Below, one piece after another: positions 16,865-25,379 of a DNA stretch of 64,000 bases (positions are counted from its first letter, which is position 1; the number at the start of each line of letters is the position of its first letter). Below the pieces are notes generated by a model that had not been told where the DNA came from, made no database searches, and was given only the letters and a program-made list of their open reading frames with translations. Source of the DNA: Streptomyces sp. NRRL S-244 (GTDB lineage: Bacteria > Actinomycetota > Actinomycetes > Streptomycetales > Streptomycetaceae). Position numbers and translations under genes: made by a program. The DNA lies in assembly GCF_000717915.1 (NCBI RefSeq), contig NZ_JOCX01000003.1, positions 62,001 through 126,000 of the forward strand. The letters are read 5' to 3'.

Positions 16865-17884
16865 ATGGGCGGCGCGGCGAGCATCAAGGACGTGGCACGG
16901 GCGGCCGGTGTGTCGGTCGGCACGGTCTCCAACGTGATCAACCGGCCGGAGACGGTCGGCGAGGTGACCAGGGCCAGGGTCCGGGCCGCGATCGACCGGC
17001 TCGGCTACGTACGCAGCGAGTCGGCGCGGCAGCTGCGCTCCGGCAGCAGCCGGATCATCGGTCTGCTGGTCCTCGACCTGGGCAACCCGTTCTTCGTCTC
17101 CGTGGCGCGCGGGGCCGAACAGGCGGCGCGCGCGGCGGGCCTGGGCGTGATGGTCTGCAACAGCGCTCAGCGGCTCGCCGACGAGGCGGACTACCTCGCC
17201 CTCTTCGCGGAGCAGCGGGTGCGCGGGGTGCTGCTGACCCCGGCCGACGCGGAGGGATCGGGAGCGGCGGCGCTCCGTCGCGGCGGCGTGCCCTTCGTGC
17301 TGGTGGACCGGCTCGCCCCGGGGCTGGAGGCCTGCTCGGTGTCGGTGGACGACGTCGGGGGCGGCGCCCTGGCGGCCGGGCACCTGCTGGCGAGCGGCCA
17401 CCGACGGATCGCGTTCGCGGGCGGCCGCCACCGGCTGCAGCAGGTCGCCGACCGTCGCAGCGGCGCGCTGCAGGCGCTGGCCGGCCGCGACGCCGTCCTG
17501 CTGGACCTGGAGGTGGACGGGCTGGACGTGGCGGCGGGCCGCGACGCCGGCGCCCGCCTGCTGGGGATGCTGCCGAGACCGACCGCGGTGTTCTGCGCGA
17601 ACGATCTGCTGGCCCTCGGGATGCTGCAGGCCGCGTTCGCCGCGGGCCTGCGGGTACCCGAGGACCTCGCGATCGTCGGCTACGACGACATCGAGTTCGC
17701 CGCGGCGGCCGCGGTGCCGCTGACCTCGGTGCGCCAGCCCGCGGAGGCGATGGGGCGGACGGCGGCCGAGATGCTCGCCGAGGAGACCGGCCCGGGCGGC
17801 GCGGCCCACCGGCACCGACAAGTCGTGTTCGAGCCGGAGCTGGTGGTGCGGCGTTCGACGCTGGCCGTGCCGCTGCCCGGCTGA
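16865..17884 (+). CDS. LacI-family transcriptional regulator of rhamnose genes
   Basis: Product of 339 aa. The N-terminal helix-turn-helix is SIKDVARAAGVSVGTVSNVINRPETV, with the hinge ARQLRSGSSRIIGLLVLDLGNPFF. The C-terminal periplasmic-binding-like sensor has TAVFCANDLLALGMLQAAFAAGL and IVGYDDIEFAAAAAVPLTSVRQP. It is divergent from rhaI with two LacI-type palindromes in the shared 150-bp region. Rhamnose or a catabolic intermediate is the likely inducer, inferred from context. Confidence 0.9.
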   Translation: MGGAASIKDVARAAGVSVGTVSNVINRPETVGEVTRARVRAAIDRLGYVRSESARQLRSGSSRIIGLLVLDLGNPFFVSVARGAEQAARAAGLGVMVCNSAQRLADEADYLALFAEQRVRGVLLTPADAEGSGAAALRRGGVPFVLVDRLAPGLEACSVSVDDVGGGALAAGHLLASGHRRIAFAGGRHRLQQVADRRSGALQALAGRDAVLLDLEVDGLDVAAGRDAGARLLGMLPRPTAVFCANDLLALGMLQAAFAAGLRVPEDLAIVGYDDIEFAAAAAVPLTSVRQPAEAMGRTAAEMLAEETGPGGAAHRHRQVVFEPELVVRRSTLAVPLPG

Positions 17885-18515
17885 GCATGGCGTTGCTGTG
17901 CCCGCGCGACTGCCGTCGCTGCGGCACCTCGACGGCGGTACGGGCCGGGACGGATTCAGGGCGCCGGTGAAAGCGGGGATCCGCGTGGTAGCGCGCCGCC
18001 GCCTCGCGGCACAGCGTGGAGGCGTGGGCGGCCGGCAGCGACGGGGCGACGCGTTCAGCGCGGCGGCCGGGCCCACCGTGAGCCACATGACGCCCTACCC
18101 ACGGTCCACTGCCGTCTGGCGGTCGAGATGCCTTGTGCCACGGCGGCGAGGTCCGAGCCTCATCCAGTGTGCGTACGACGGCTGCCACGCGGCACCCACC
18201 CAGGGTTTGCCGTGAAAGTCCGGAATCCGGCGCATCGTTGCCGCCAGTCTCATCGGGACCACCATCGAGTGGTACGACAACCCATCCGATCAGAGCTGTC
18301 ACCTGCGGTTTTCCGGCGCAAGGGGAATCTGAACCAGCACCGAACCAGTTCTCGGACCCCAGCGCCCCAGGCCTCACCAGGTGGCCACCGGAAGCGGGGG
18401 GCGTGGCTCAGCCCTCGAGCCACGGCGTGCGCCGACAAACACGTGGGCACCACTGCCCGGCAGGTGGACCCCATCCCCGGGGAATCAGGTGGACGGTGGC
18501 CGGCCCGGAGCGGAG
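17885..18515. other. Gene-poor 631-bp region
   Basis: Several frames are open here, but none has a start with a ribosome site or a recognisable product, and all look like high-GC noise. The only recognisable content is the MHS transporter remnant described separately. No clear terminator was found for the LacI gene. Confidence 0.5.
18219..18278 (+). pseudogene. Remnant of an MHS-family MFS transporter N-terminus
   Basis: The frame starting at 18219 reads SGIRRIVAASLIGTTIEWYD, the typical first membrane segment of shikimate/MHS-type transporters. It then departs and hits a stop near 18320, and it has no start codon upstream in frame. 39 nt (18240-18278) are identical to 26230-26268 in the intact transporter gene. 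It is therefore a fragment left by a lost or duplicated paralogue. Confidence 0.7.
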
Positions 18516-19694
18516 TCACTCCTTGCTCAGCCGCACCGTGTCTCCCGTCCGTCCGCCCCCGAGGACGTCGATACGCACGCCGGTCGCGGGGTCTGTGAAG
18601 CTCTGGCCGGGTGCGTACGCGGCCAGGTCCAGCGCCGCACACCCGGTGGGCGGGGTCGTGGTCGGGTTCGCGTTCATGATCCGCACCGGGCCTTCGCCGG
18701 TCCGGGCTGCGGAGTCGACCTTGTAGATGAGGACGCCGGTGGAACAGGCGGCCGCGTCGTTGCCCTGGGCGCGGCGGGATTCCGCCACGTATGCCGTCGT
18801 CTCACCGGTCCGCAGCACGGCGATCTTGGTTCCGCCGGACCGTTCCACCGGGGTCAGTCGTACCGTTCGGCGACCGGACGCGGCGAGGCAGGCGACCTGG
18901 TCGTCGCGAGTCCAGCCGAGCTTCCAAGAGTGCCACCCGAGGTACTGCGGGGCGTGGCCGGCGATGTCGCCCATGACGTCCCAACCGCCCGCGTACTGGT
19001 GGGTGGCGCCGGCGAACGAGTACAGGTCGGGCAGCCCGAAGGTATGGGCGGTCTCGTGGGCCGCGACCTTGTGGCCCCAACGCCACATGTCCTGCCCGAA
19101 GGTGACGGCCCATTTGAGGCGGGTGCCGTCGGCGGTGATGCCGGGCGTCGCCGGGTCGTACAGGTAGGTCGGTGAGAAGGGGATGGCGGTCGCCGTCCTG
19201 GCGGGGACGACGTAGACCATGTCGTAGCGGGAGAAGTCCGCGTAAGGGTCGGCGGCCGTGATCGCGTCGCGGAGGTACTTCTCGTGGGCCTCGAAGGTCA
19301 GACCGCGCGCGAAACCGTAGGAGGTGGAGTCGGCGGGCATCCGGATCCAGCGGTGCAGCGGGGTGTTGTCCAGTCGTAGACGGCCGTAGCTCGCGCGGCC
19401 CGTCCAGTCGGCGGCCGGTGCGAGGTGAGCGGCGTACGGTTCGGTGGATTCGGTGGCCGGGGCGTCGGGGAAGTCCACGTACAGCGTCAGGACGCGGCGC
19501 ACTCCCGTGGCGGGCTGGAACTGGGTCCGGTCGGTGTCGTGGCCCTCGTCCGTCCAGCCGGTCCGGCCGGGGAGCGCGCAGCTGGCGGCGGGGGGCGGCG
19601 AGCCGGGGGCAGCGGCCGCGGTGGGGGCGGACAGGCAGCAGAGGAGTGCGACGGACACGGCCAGAGGCAGCAGGCGGCGGGGCGGGGTTGTCAT
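18516..19694 (-). CDS. Secreted M6-type zinc metalloprotease
   Basis: Product of 392 aa with a signal peptide (residues 1-29, cleavage after the Ala run). The zinc motif is HETAHTFGLPD: His213, Glu214 and His217, then Asp223 as probable third ligand. It is followed by YAGGWDVMGDIAG, a Met-turn-like segment. This is the M6 (immune inhibitor A-like) arrangement. A C-terminal beta domain has SFTDPATGVRIDVL. It is a close paralogue of the gene at 23069-24259, sharing most motifs in the same order. AGGAGA precedes the ATG at 19694. It probably follows the hydrolase gene in one transcript (57-nt gap). Confidence 0.88.
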   Translation of the reverse strand: MTTPPRRLLPLAVSVALLCCLSAPTAAAAPGSPPPAASCALPGRTGWTDEGHDTDRTQFQPATGVRRVLTLYVDFPDAPATESTEPYAAHLAPAADWTGRASYGRLRLDNTPLHRWIRMPADSTSYGFARGLTFEAHEKYLRDAITAADPYADFSRYDMVYVVPARTATAIPFSPTYLYDPATPGITADGTRLKWAVTFGQDMWRWGHKVAAHETAHTFGLPDLYSFAGATHQYAGGWDVMGDIAGHAPQYLGWHSWKLGWTRDDQVACLAASGRRTVRLTPVERSGGTKIAVLRTGETTAYVAESRRAQGNDAAACSTGVLIYKVDSAARTGEGPVRIMNANPTTTPPTGCAALDLAAYAPGQSFTDPATGVRIDVLGGGRTGDTVRLSKE

Positions 19695-19751
19695 GTCTCT
19701 CCTGTCGGAGGCGGGTTGAGGGGGACGGGGGCCGGGGAAGGCGGGCGGGGT

Positions 19752-21017
19752 CTACGCGCGGCCCGCTGCCAGGTCCATCAGGCGGGACAGCGCGCGGCCG
19801 CCGGAGGCGGTGACGCCGTCGTGCTCCCATTCGTTGGTGATCCACACCCGGGTGGCGCCGACCTCGCGCGCGGTGCGCAAGGAGAGCCCGGAGTCCACGT
19901 ACATGTCGTCGTGGTAGACGAGTGCGGCGAGCGGGACCCGGTTGGCGGCGAGGCGACGAGGGTCGTACAGCCGCGGCCAGTGGGGGCGTTCGGCGAGCAG
20001 CTCGGCGGCGTCGGCGAAGGGGCGCAGGCCCTTGATCTCGCGGAACATCCAGGGGTAGATCATTTCTCCGGTGAGCAGGAGGGGGTCGGCGTCCTCGGCG
20101 AACTCGGGGAACGTCGCCATGGTTCTGGACGCCGCCCAGCCACTCGGCCCGGCGCCCTGCCCGTACAGGGTCTCCTGCATGACGGCGAAGAGGGGGTTGT
20201 CGGTGAAACCGGTCAGCGTCATCACCTGGTGCAGGAAGGTATCGGTCAACTTGCCTTCCTCGTCGAGGGATTCGTCGAGAAGCCAGTGGATCCGCTCGAA
20301 GCCGTCGCCCATGCCGAGGCCGAGCCCGAGCGTGCGCAGGCGGTGGGGGGTGAGCCGGTCTCCGTCGGGCAGGCGCACATCGGTGGCGGCCAGGAGGCGG
20401 GCGATCTCGCGCAGCCTGTCGGTGTCATCGGGGTAGCGGGCGTAGAAGTCGAGGACGCGGTCCCGCACCCGGGGGTAGGTGCGGGCGTAGACCTCGTCGG
20501 CGGTAGCCGAGAGACCGGGCAGGCCGCCGGTCACGTAGCACGCCCGCAGGCCTTCGGGGGCCTGGCTGAGATAGGTGAGGGTGATGAAGCCGCCGTAACT
20601 CTGGCCGAGGGTCTCCCAGGGCTCGTTGCCGCACAGCTGCCGGCGGATCAGCTCGGCGTCCGCGACGATCGAGTCGGCACGGAAGTGGCCGAGATGGTCG
20701 GCCAGCCGGGCCGGTGAGGCGAAGCGGGAGGCCGCCCGGGCGGTGACGGGGGTGGAGCGGCCCGTGCCGCGCTGATCGAGGAGGAGGACGCGATGGGTCT
20801 TGAGGGCCTGGGGCAGCCAGCCGGGTGAACCGGCAGACGGCCTGGGTGACTTGCCGCCTGGTCCGCCCTGCAGATAGAGCAGCCAGGGAAGTTGCCGACC
20901 TGCTCGGGGCGCATCGGTGACCTCCCGGGCGAAGATCTGGATGGTCGGGCCGTGCGGGGCCGCGTGGTCCAGGGGGACGGTGAAGACATGGTCGACGGTC
21001 GCGTAGGCAGGGTTCAT
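19752..21017 (-). CDS. Alpha/beta hydrolase, proline iminopeptidase-like
   Basis: Product of 421 aa. The oxyanion/substrate motif is YLQGGPGGKSPRP; LLLDQRGTGRSTPV and the nucleophile elbow GQSYGGF follow, and the C-terminal NEWEHDG would hold the catalytic His. This is the S33 proline iminopeptidase/prolyl aminopeptidase pattern. It is cytoplasmic: there is no signal peptide if it starts at ATG 21017, which has AGGGGA before it. The longer frame upstream covers the promoter and is rejected. It would trim N-terminal Pro or other residues from peptides, in line with the neighbouring proteases and peptide-binding protein. Confidence 0.88.
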   Translation of the reverse strand: MNPAYATVDHVFTVPLDHAAPHGPTIQIFAREVTDAPRAGRQLPWLLYLQGGPGGKSPRPSAGSPGWLPQALKTHRVLLLDQRGTGRSTPVTARAASRFASPARLADHLGHFRADSIVADAELIRRQLCGNEPWETLGQSYGGFITLTYLSQAPEGLRACYVTGGLPGLSATADEVYARTYPRVRDRVLDFYARYPDDTDRLREIARLLAATDVRLPDGDRLTPHRLRTLGLGLGMGDGFERIHWLLDESLDEEGKLTDTFLHQVMTLTGFTDNPLFAVMQETLYGQGAGPSGWAASRTMATFPEFAEDADPLLLTGEMIYPWMFREIKGLRPFADAAELLAERPHWPRLYDPRRLAANRVPLAALVYHDDMYVDSGLSLRTAREVGATRVWITNEWEHDGVTASGGRALSRLMDLAAGRA

Positions 21018-21119
21018 GGGTCCCCTTCGCGGCCGCATGGCCGCACAGTGACGCAGTGACGTGTGACATTGCGCGACAGCGTGGCGCGGCCGACGGGTGA
21101 CCGTGGAGCCCCCACTTAC

Positions 21120-21138
21120 CCATAACTCCGCGCTATGG
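21120..21138. promoter_or_regulatory. Candidate LysR-binding dyad, site A
   Basis: CCATAACTCCGCGCTATGG has CCATA/TATGG arms spaced by 9 bp, a T-N11-A type LysR box. A similar sequence starts at 24345 next to the LysR gene. Site A lies between the divergent hydrolase and binding-protein genes. Confidence 0.6.
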
Positions 21139-21159
21139 AGGCGCGACAATTGTGGGTGC

Positions 21160-21180
21160 CATTTCACATAACTATGTTAT
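21160..21180. promoter_or_regulatory. Shared promoter element and ATAAC-TAT-GTTAT dyad
   Basis: CATTTCACATAA (21160-21171) recurs exactly at 24292-24303 in the promoter of the second M6 protease. It runs into the perfect 5-3-5 dyad ATAAC-TAT-GTTAT at 21168-21180. These are likely control sites for the divergent pair. Confidence 0.6.
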
Positions 21181-21233
21181 CGGTCACATTGCAGCTTGCT
21201 CAGGCTGCCCGACTGTCCCCGGAGTGACCACTC

Positions 21234-22988
21234 ATGAACAAGCGCACTCTCCACGCAGTCGCCACCGCCCTGGCGGCGACCGTCGCACTCGGCATGGCCG
21301 GCTGTTCCAACGGCGGCCACTCCGGCAGCAGTCAGCAGGACGGGGCGGCGAAGAACCCCGCGCTCGCCAACGCGGGGTCCACGGTCGGCGGCACTCCGCA
21401 GAAGGGCGGCACGCTGACCGTCCTGTCGAACCAGGACTTCACCCACCTCGACCCGGCCCGCAACTGGGTGATCGGGGACATGGACTTCGGGACCCGGCTG
21501 CTCTACCGCACGCTGGTGACGTACAAGGCGGAACCGGGCGCGAAGGGCGGAGAGCTGGTCCCCGACCTCGCCGAGGACCTCGGCGTCCCCTCCAACGGCG
21601 CCACGACATGGACCTTCAAGCTCAAGAGGGGCCTCACGTACGAGGACGGCACCCCGATCACCGCCCAGGACGTCAAGTACAACGTGGAGCGCTCCTTCTC
21701 CCCCGACCTGCCCGGCGGCCCGGATTACGCCGCCCGCTACCTGGCCGGCGCCGAGGGCTACCGGGGCCCCGCCCAGGGGCAGCACCTGGACTCGGTCAAG
21801 ACCCCCGACGACCACACGATCGTCTTCGAACTACGCAAGCCCTTCGCGGAGTTCCCCAATGCCACCGTCCTGCCCACCTTCGCTCCGGTGCCCAGGGCCC
21901 AGGACAAGGGACCCCAGTACGACAGCCGCCCGTTCTCCTCGGGCCCCTACAAGATCGAGTCGTACGACCGGGACAAGCGGCTGGTGCTGGTCCGCAACCC
22001 GCATTGGGACCCGGCGACCGACACCGTACGCAAGGCGTACCCGGACAAGCTGGTCGTGGTGATGGGGCTGAGGGCCAACCAGATCGACGACCGGCTCATC
22101 GCCTCCGAGGGCGCGGACGCCTCCGCGGTCTCCTGGGGCAAGCTGCGCCCGGAGAGCACCCCCAAGGTCCTCACCAAGGCCGACGTCAGGGAGCGGCTGC
22201 TCGCCGAGTCCACCAACTGCACCGAAATGGTGCAGATGCACACCGGCCGGGCCCCCTTCGACAACGTCAAGGTCCGGCAGGCCGTGCAGCACGCCCTGGA
22301 CCGCGAGGCGATTCTGACCGCCTCCGGCGGCCCGGCCCTCAACGACCCGGCCACCGCCCTCATGCCCGGCTCGCTCTTCGGTGGCAAGCAGCCCGACACT
22401 CTGGGGATCCCGGCCACCGGTGACGTGGAGGGGGCGAAGCGGCTCCTGAAGGAGGCCGGCGAACCGGACGGGATCACCACCCGCATCACCGTCTCCAACG
22501 GCGACAAGGGAGTAGCGGAGGCCATACAGCAGTCCCTGGGCCGGGCCGGGATCAAGGTCACGATCGACGCCGTCGACCCGTCAGCCTTCTACGACACCAT
22601 CGGCGACACCAAGAACCGCACGGACCTCGTCTACACCGGCTGGTGCCCCGACTACCCCTCCGGCTCCACCTTCCTGCCCTTCCTCTTCGACGGCCGCTAC
22701 ATCAAGGAGAAGGGGAACTCCGGCAATCACTCGCTCTTCCGCGACGAGTCGACGATGAAACGGATGGACGAGATCGCCGCCATGACCGACGCCGCGCAGG
22801 CCAACACGGCGTGGCGGCAGCTGGACGGGGAGATCCTCGCCAAGGCCCCGACCGCGCCCGCCGTCATCGAGCGCATGCCGCTGCTGCTCGGCACCAACAT
22901 CGCCGGCGCCTTCGGCCACACGTCGTTCGGCGGCCAGCTCGACTACGCCACGATCGGGCTCAAGGACCCGGCGAAGAGCAGCACCTGA
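21234..22988 (+). CDS. Family 5 solute-binding lipoprotein (oligopeptide type), orphan
   Basis: Product of 584 aa. The lipoprotein signal ends with the lipobox LGMAGC. The mature part has FTHLDPARNWVIGDMDFGTRLLYRTLVTY and TWTFKLKRGLTYEDGTPITAQDVKYNVERSF, the SBP_bac_5 hallmark, and SGPYKIESYDRDKRLVLVRNPHWD. It should bind peptides outside the cell and hand them to an ABC permease, but no permease or ATPase gene adjoins it. The ATG at 21234 is preceded by GGAG. Its neighbours, two secreted proteases and an iminopeptidase-like enzyme, suggest peptide scavenging. Confidence 0.9.
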   Translation: MNKRTLHAVATALAATVALGMAGCSNGGHSGSSQQDGAAKNPALANAGSTVGGTPQKGGTLTVLSNQDFTHLDPARNWVIGDMDFGTRLLYRTLVTYKAEPGAKGGELVPDLAEDLGVPSNGATTWTFKLKRGLTYEDGTPITAQDVKYNVERSFSPDLPGGPDYAARYLAGAEGYRGPAQGQHLDSVKTPDDHTIVFELRKPFAEFPNATVLPTFAPVPRAQDKGPQYDSRPFSSGPYKIESYDRDKRLVLVRNPHWDPATDTVRKAYPDKLVVVMGLRANQIDDRLIASEGADASAVSWGKLRPESTPKVLTKADVRERLLAESTNCTEMVQMHTGRAPFDNVKVRQAVQHALDREAILTASGGPALNDPATALMPGSLFGGKQPDTLGIPATGDVEGAKRLLKEAGEPDGITTRITVSNGDKGVAEAIQQSLGRAGIKVTIDAVDPSAFYDTIGDTKNRTDLVYTGWCPDYPSGSTFLPFLFDGRYIKEKGNSGNHSLFRDESTMKRMDEIAAMTDAAQANTAWRQLDGEILAKAPTAPAVIERMPLLLGTNIAGAFGHTSFGGQLDYATIGLKDPAKSST

Positions 22989-23000
22989 CCCACCGCGCGC

Positions 23001-23050
23001 AGCGCCCCCGGCTCCTGGCTCCTCGGTTCCTTCTCGGAGCCGGGGGCGCT
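23001..23050. terminator. Bidirectional terminator, 15-bp stem
   Basis: AGCGCCCCCGGCTCC at 23001-23015 pairs perfectly with 23036-23050 across a 20-nt loop, between the convergent binding-protein and M6 protease genes. Confidence 0.8.
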
Positions 23051-23068
23051 GCCGCATCCATGCGGCTC

Positions 23069-24259
23069 CTACGACTTCGTGACGCGTACGGTCTCGCCGT
23101 AGCCGTCAGCAGCGAGCACGTCGATCCGTACCCCGGCCGCCGAGTCGGTGAACGACTCTCCGGCCCAGAACGGAGCGTCGTCCAGCGGACGGCAGCCGCC
23201 GGCCGGTGTGGCGGACGACTTGGCGTCCATGACCCTGACCGGCCCGTAGCCGGTCCGCACGGAGGTGTCGACCCGGTAGACCAGCGCACCGGTCGAGCAG
23301 GAGCCCGCGTCCGCCTGGACACCGCGCCTGGACTCGACCACGTACGCGGTCGTGGGTCCGGTGCGGATCACCGCCATCTTGGTACCGCTGCCGTACTCGA
23401 CCGCCGTGAGGTACACGGTGTCGCTGCCCCTCGCGGCCCGGCACACGACCTGACTGTCCCCGGTCCAACCGAGCTTCCAGGAGTGCCAGGCGAAGAACTG
23501 CGACCCCCGGCCGCCGATCAGGCCCATCACGTCCCAGCCACCGGTGAAGCGGTGGGCGTCGCTGCCCGCCTCGAAGGCGTACAAGTCGGGCAACCCGAAG
23601 GTGTGCGCGGTCTCGTGGGCGACCAGCTTGGCACCCCAGTGCCACATGTCCTGACCGAAGGTCACGGCCCACTTGACCTGGCGGCCGTCGGCCACCACCC
23701 CCGCGCTGCCCGGCTCGTACACGTACGTGGGGGTGAAGGAGATCGCCGCCGCGTTGCGCGTCGGCACGACGTACACCATGTCGTAGCCGGAGAAGTCCAC
23801 GTACGGATCGGCGGCCGCCACCGCGTCCTTGACGTACGCCTCGTGGGTCTCGTGGGTCAGGCCGCGCGCGAAGCCGTAGTCGGTGGAGGCGCGAGGCATG
23901 CGAACCCACTGCTGATGCTGGTCGATCGAGAGCCAGGTCCTGCCGTACGAGGCGTACCACAGCCAGTCAGCCCCTGGCGCGATCTGCGCGGAGTCCTCGC
24001 TCGGGGCCTCGGTGGCCCACGCGTCAGGGAAGTCCACGAAGACCATGGCGACCCTGACCGTCCCGACGGGACGCTGGAACACCGAGTAGTCCGTCTCATG
24101 CCCCTCGTCCATCCAGCCGGTGGTACCGCGCAGGGCGCAGGCCGACGGACTGTCAGCGGCGCCGGCGGGGGGCGCTCCCAGGAGGAAGAGCAGCAGTGCG
24201 GCGGCCAGGGCGGGCAACAGCACCCCGCGCGATGTCGTCAGTCGATGGATGCGTCTCAT
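23069..24259 (-). CDS. Secreted M6-type zinc metalloprotease, second copy
   Basis: Product of 396 aa with a signal peptide ending near PAGAADS. The zinc site is HETAHTFGLPD with His215, Glu216, His219 and Asp225, then FTGGWDVMGLIGG. It parallels the protein at 18516-19694 block by block (TGWxDEGHxTD, YGFARGLT, DMVYVVP, KWAVTFGQDMW, WHSWKLGWT), so the pair arose by duplication. Cysteines near the N-terminus and in the C-terminal part are conserved in both. GGAGG precedes the ATG at 24259. It is divergent from the LysR regulator, and its promoter shares an element with the binding-protein promoter. Confidence 0.88.
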   Translation of the reverse strand: MRRIHRLTTSRGVLLPALAAALLLFLLGAPPAGAADSPSACALRGTTGWMDEGHETDYSVFQRPVGTVRVAMVFVDFPDAWATEAPSEDSAQIAPGADWLWYASYGRTWLSIDQHQQWVRMPRASTDYGFARGLTHETHEAYVKDAVAAADPYVDFSGYDMVYVVPTRNAAAISFTPTYVYEPGSAGVVADGRQVKWAVTFGQDMWHWGAKLVAHETAHTFGLPDLYAFEAGSDAHRFTGGWDVMGLIGGRGSQFFAWHSWKLGWTGDSQVVCRAARGSDTVYLTAVEYGSGTKMAVIRTGPTTAYVVESRRGVQADAGSCSTGALVYRVDTSVRTGYGPVRVMDAKSSATPAGGCRPLDDAPFWAGESFTDSAAGVRIDVLAADGYGETVRVTKS

Positions 24260-24286
24260 GGGCGGGCAACCTCCACATTAATGGTG

Positions 24287-24303
24287 TGTGACATTTCACA
24301 TAA
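24287..24303. promoter_or_regulatory. TGTGA-CATT-TCACA dyad in the M6 protease promoter
   Basis: The perfect 5-4-5 inverted repeat TGTGACATTTCACA (24287-24300) contains most of the 12-nt element CATTTCACATAA shared with 21160-21171. TGTGACATT is also found at 21062-21070 in the hydrolase promoter. It has a CRP-like shape, but the binding protein is unknown. Confidence 0.55.
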
Positions 24304-24344
24304 GCCTGACGGGATCCCACTCCTGTCCGAAAGCTGTCGCCGCT

Positions 24345-24364
24345 CCATAACATGCGCGGCATGG
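24345..24364. promoter_or_regulatory. Candidate LysR-binding site B (autoregulatory)
   Basis: CCATAACATGCGCGGCATGG overlaps the start of the LysR gene and keeps the CCATAAC...GCGC...ATGG layout of site A at 21120. A bound regulator here would control its own gene and perhaps the divergent protease. Confidence 0.5.
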
Positions 24365-25368
24365 AACTGGAGGTACGGCACCTGCGGGTGGTGCGCGCGA
24401 TCGCCGAGGCCGGCAGCCTTACCCGGGCCGCCGCCGCGCTGTCCATGACCCAGCCGGGCCTCAGCACGCAGTTGCGCCGCATCGAGTCGATGCTCGGCGG
24501 CGTCCTCTTCGACCGGCAGCGGGCCGGAGCCACGCCCACGGCCTTCGGTGAGCTGGTGCTGGCCCGGGCCCAGGCCGTCCTGCCGGGTATCGACGCGCTC
24601 CTCGCCGACACCGCCCGCGCGGCCCGCCACTTGGCTTCCCCGAACCGCGTCCGCGTCGGATCGGTCGGCGCACCCCTGCTCGGCCACCTCATCCTGGCCG
24701 TACGGGATTTGCTGCCCGAGGCCGAGGTGACATCACGGTGCCACTACTCCCCCGTCGCGCTCCTGGACGACCTCGCCGCCGGCCGCCTGGAGGCGGCGGT
24801 CCTCGGCGACCACCCCGAACAGGTCCTGCCGCCGCGCGACGGGGTGATCCTCACCCCGCTGGTCACCGAACCGGTATTCGCCCTACTGCCCGCAACCCAC
24901 CCGCGGGTAGGCCAGGAGGCCGTGTCCCTGACCGAACTCGCCGATCACGACTGGGCGATGCCCCGGCCCGATGGCGACCGTACCCGCGAGTACTGGTCCT
25001 CCGTGTGCGCACTGACCGGCCGCCGCCCCTCCGCCCCCCACGAGGCCGAGGGGCGCCAGCTGATCGAACTGGTCCGTGCGGGCCTGGCCGTCAGCCTCTG
25101 CCAGGCCACCTTCTCGCAAACCCCCGGCGTCACCGTCCGCCCCCTCGCGGGAAACCCCCTCTGGTACCGCCACGTCCTGGCCTGGCACCGTGACGGCCCG
25201 CTGGCCGCTCACGGCGACGACATCCTGCGGACGGTGGCGGCCGGATACCTGGACACATGTGCCGCCAGCCCTGTCTACGCGGACTGGCGCCGACGCCACC
25301 CGGGCGCGGCCCACCTCCCGCTTCCCCGACCCCGGCGCCCCGATCCTCGGCCCGCACCCTTCCCCTAG
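24361..25368 (+). CDS. LysR-family transcriptional regulator
   Basis: Product of 335 aa. The N-terminal winged helix is LEVRHLRVVRAIAEAGSLTRAAAALSMTQPGLSTQLRRIESMLGGVLFDR, followed by a linker helix and a substrate-binding-like sensor (VRVGSVGAPLLGHLILAVRDLLPEAEV, LVTEPVFALLPATHP). The start was put at ATG 24361 (MELEVRHLR) rather than 24352. It is divergent from an M6 protease and probably governs the protease/peptide module through the CCATAAC-type dyads. Confidence 0.88.
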   Translation: MELEVRHLRVVRAIAEAGSLTRAAAALSMTQPGLSTQLRRIESMLGGVLFDRQRAGATPTAFGELVLARAQAVLPGIDALLADTARAARHLASPNRVRVGSVGAPLLGHLILAVRDLLPEAEVTSRCHYSPVALLDDLAAGRLEAAVLGDHPEQVLPPRDGVILTPLVTEPVFALLPATHPRVGQEAVSLTELADHDWAMPRPDGDRTREYWSSVCALTGRRPSAPHEAEGRQLIELVRAGLAVSLCQATFSQTPGVTVRPLAGNPLWYRHVLAWHRDGPLAAHGDDILRTVAAGYLDTCAASPVYADWRRRHPGAAHLPLPRPRRPDPRPAPFP

Positions 25369-25379
25369 GCTGCAAGCGA

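Noticed and set aside
17898..18215. Possible small gene after the LacI regulator
   Set aside because: Arg-rich composition, no ribosome site, no recognisable domain, and it runs into a pseudogene area.
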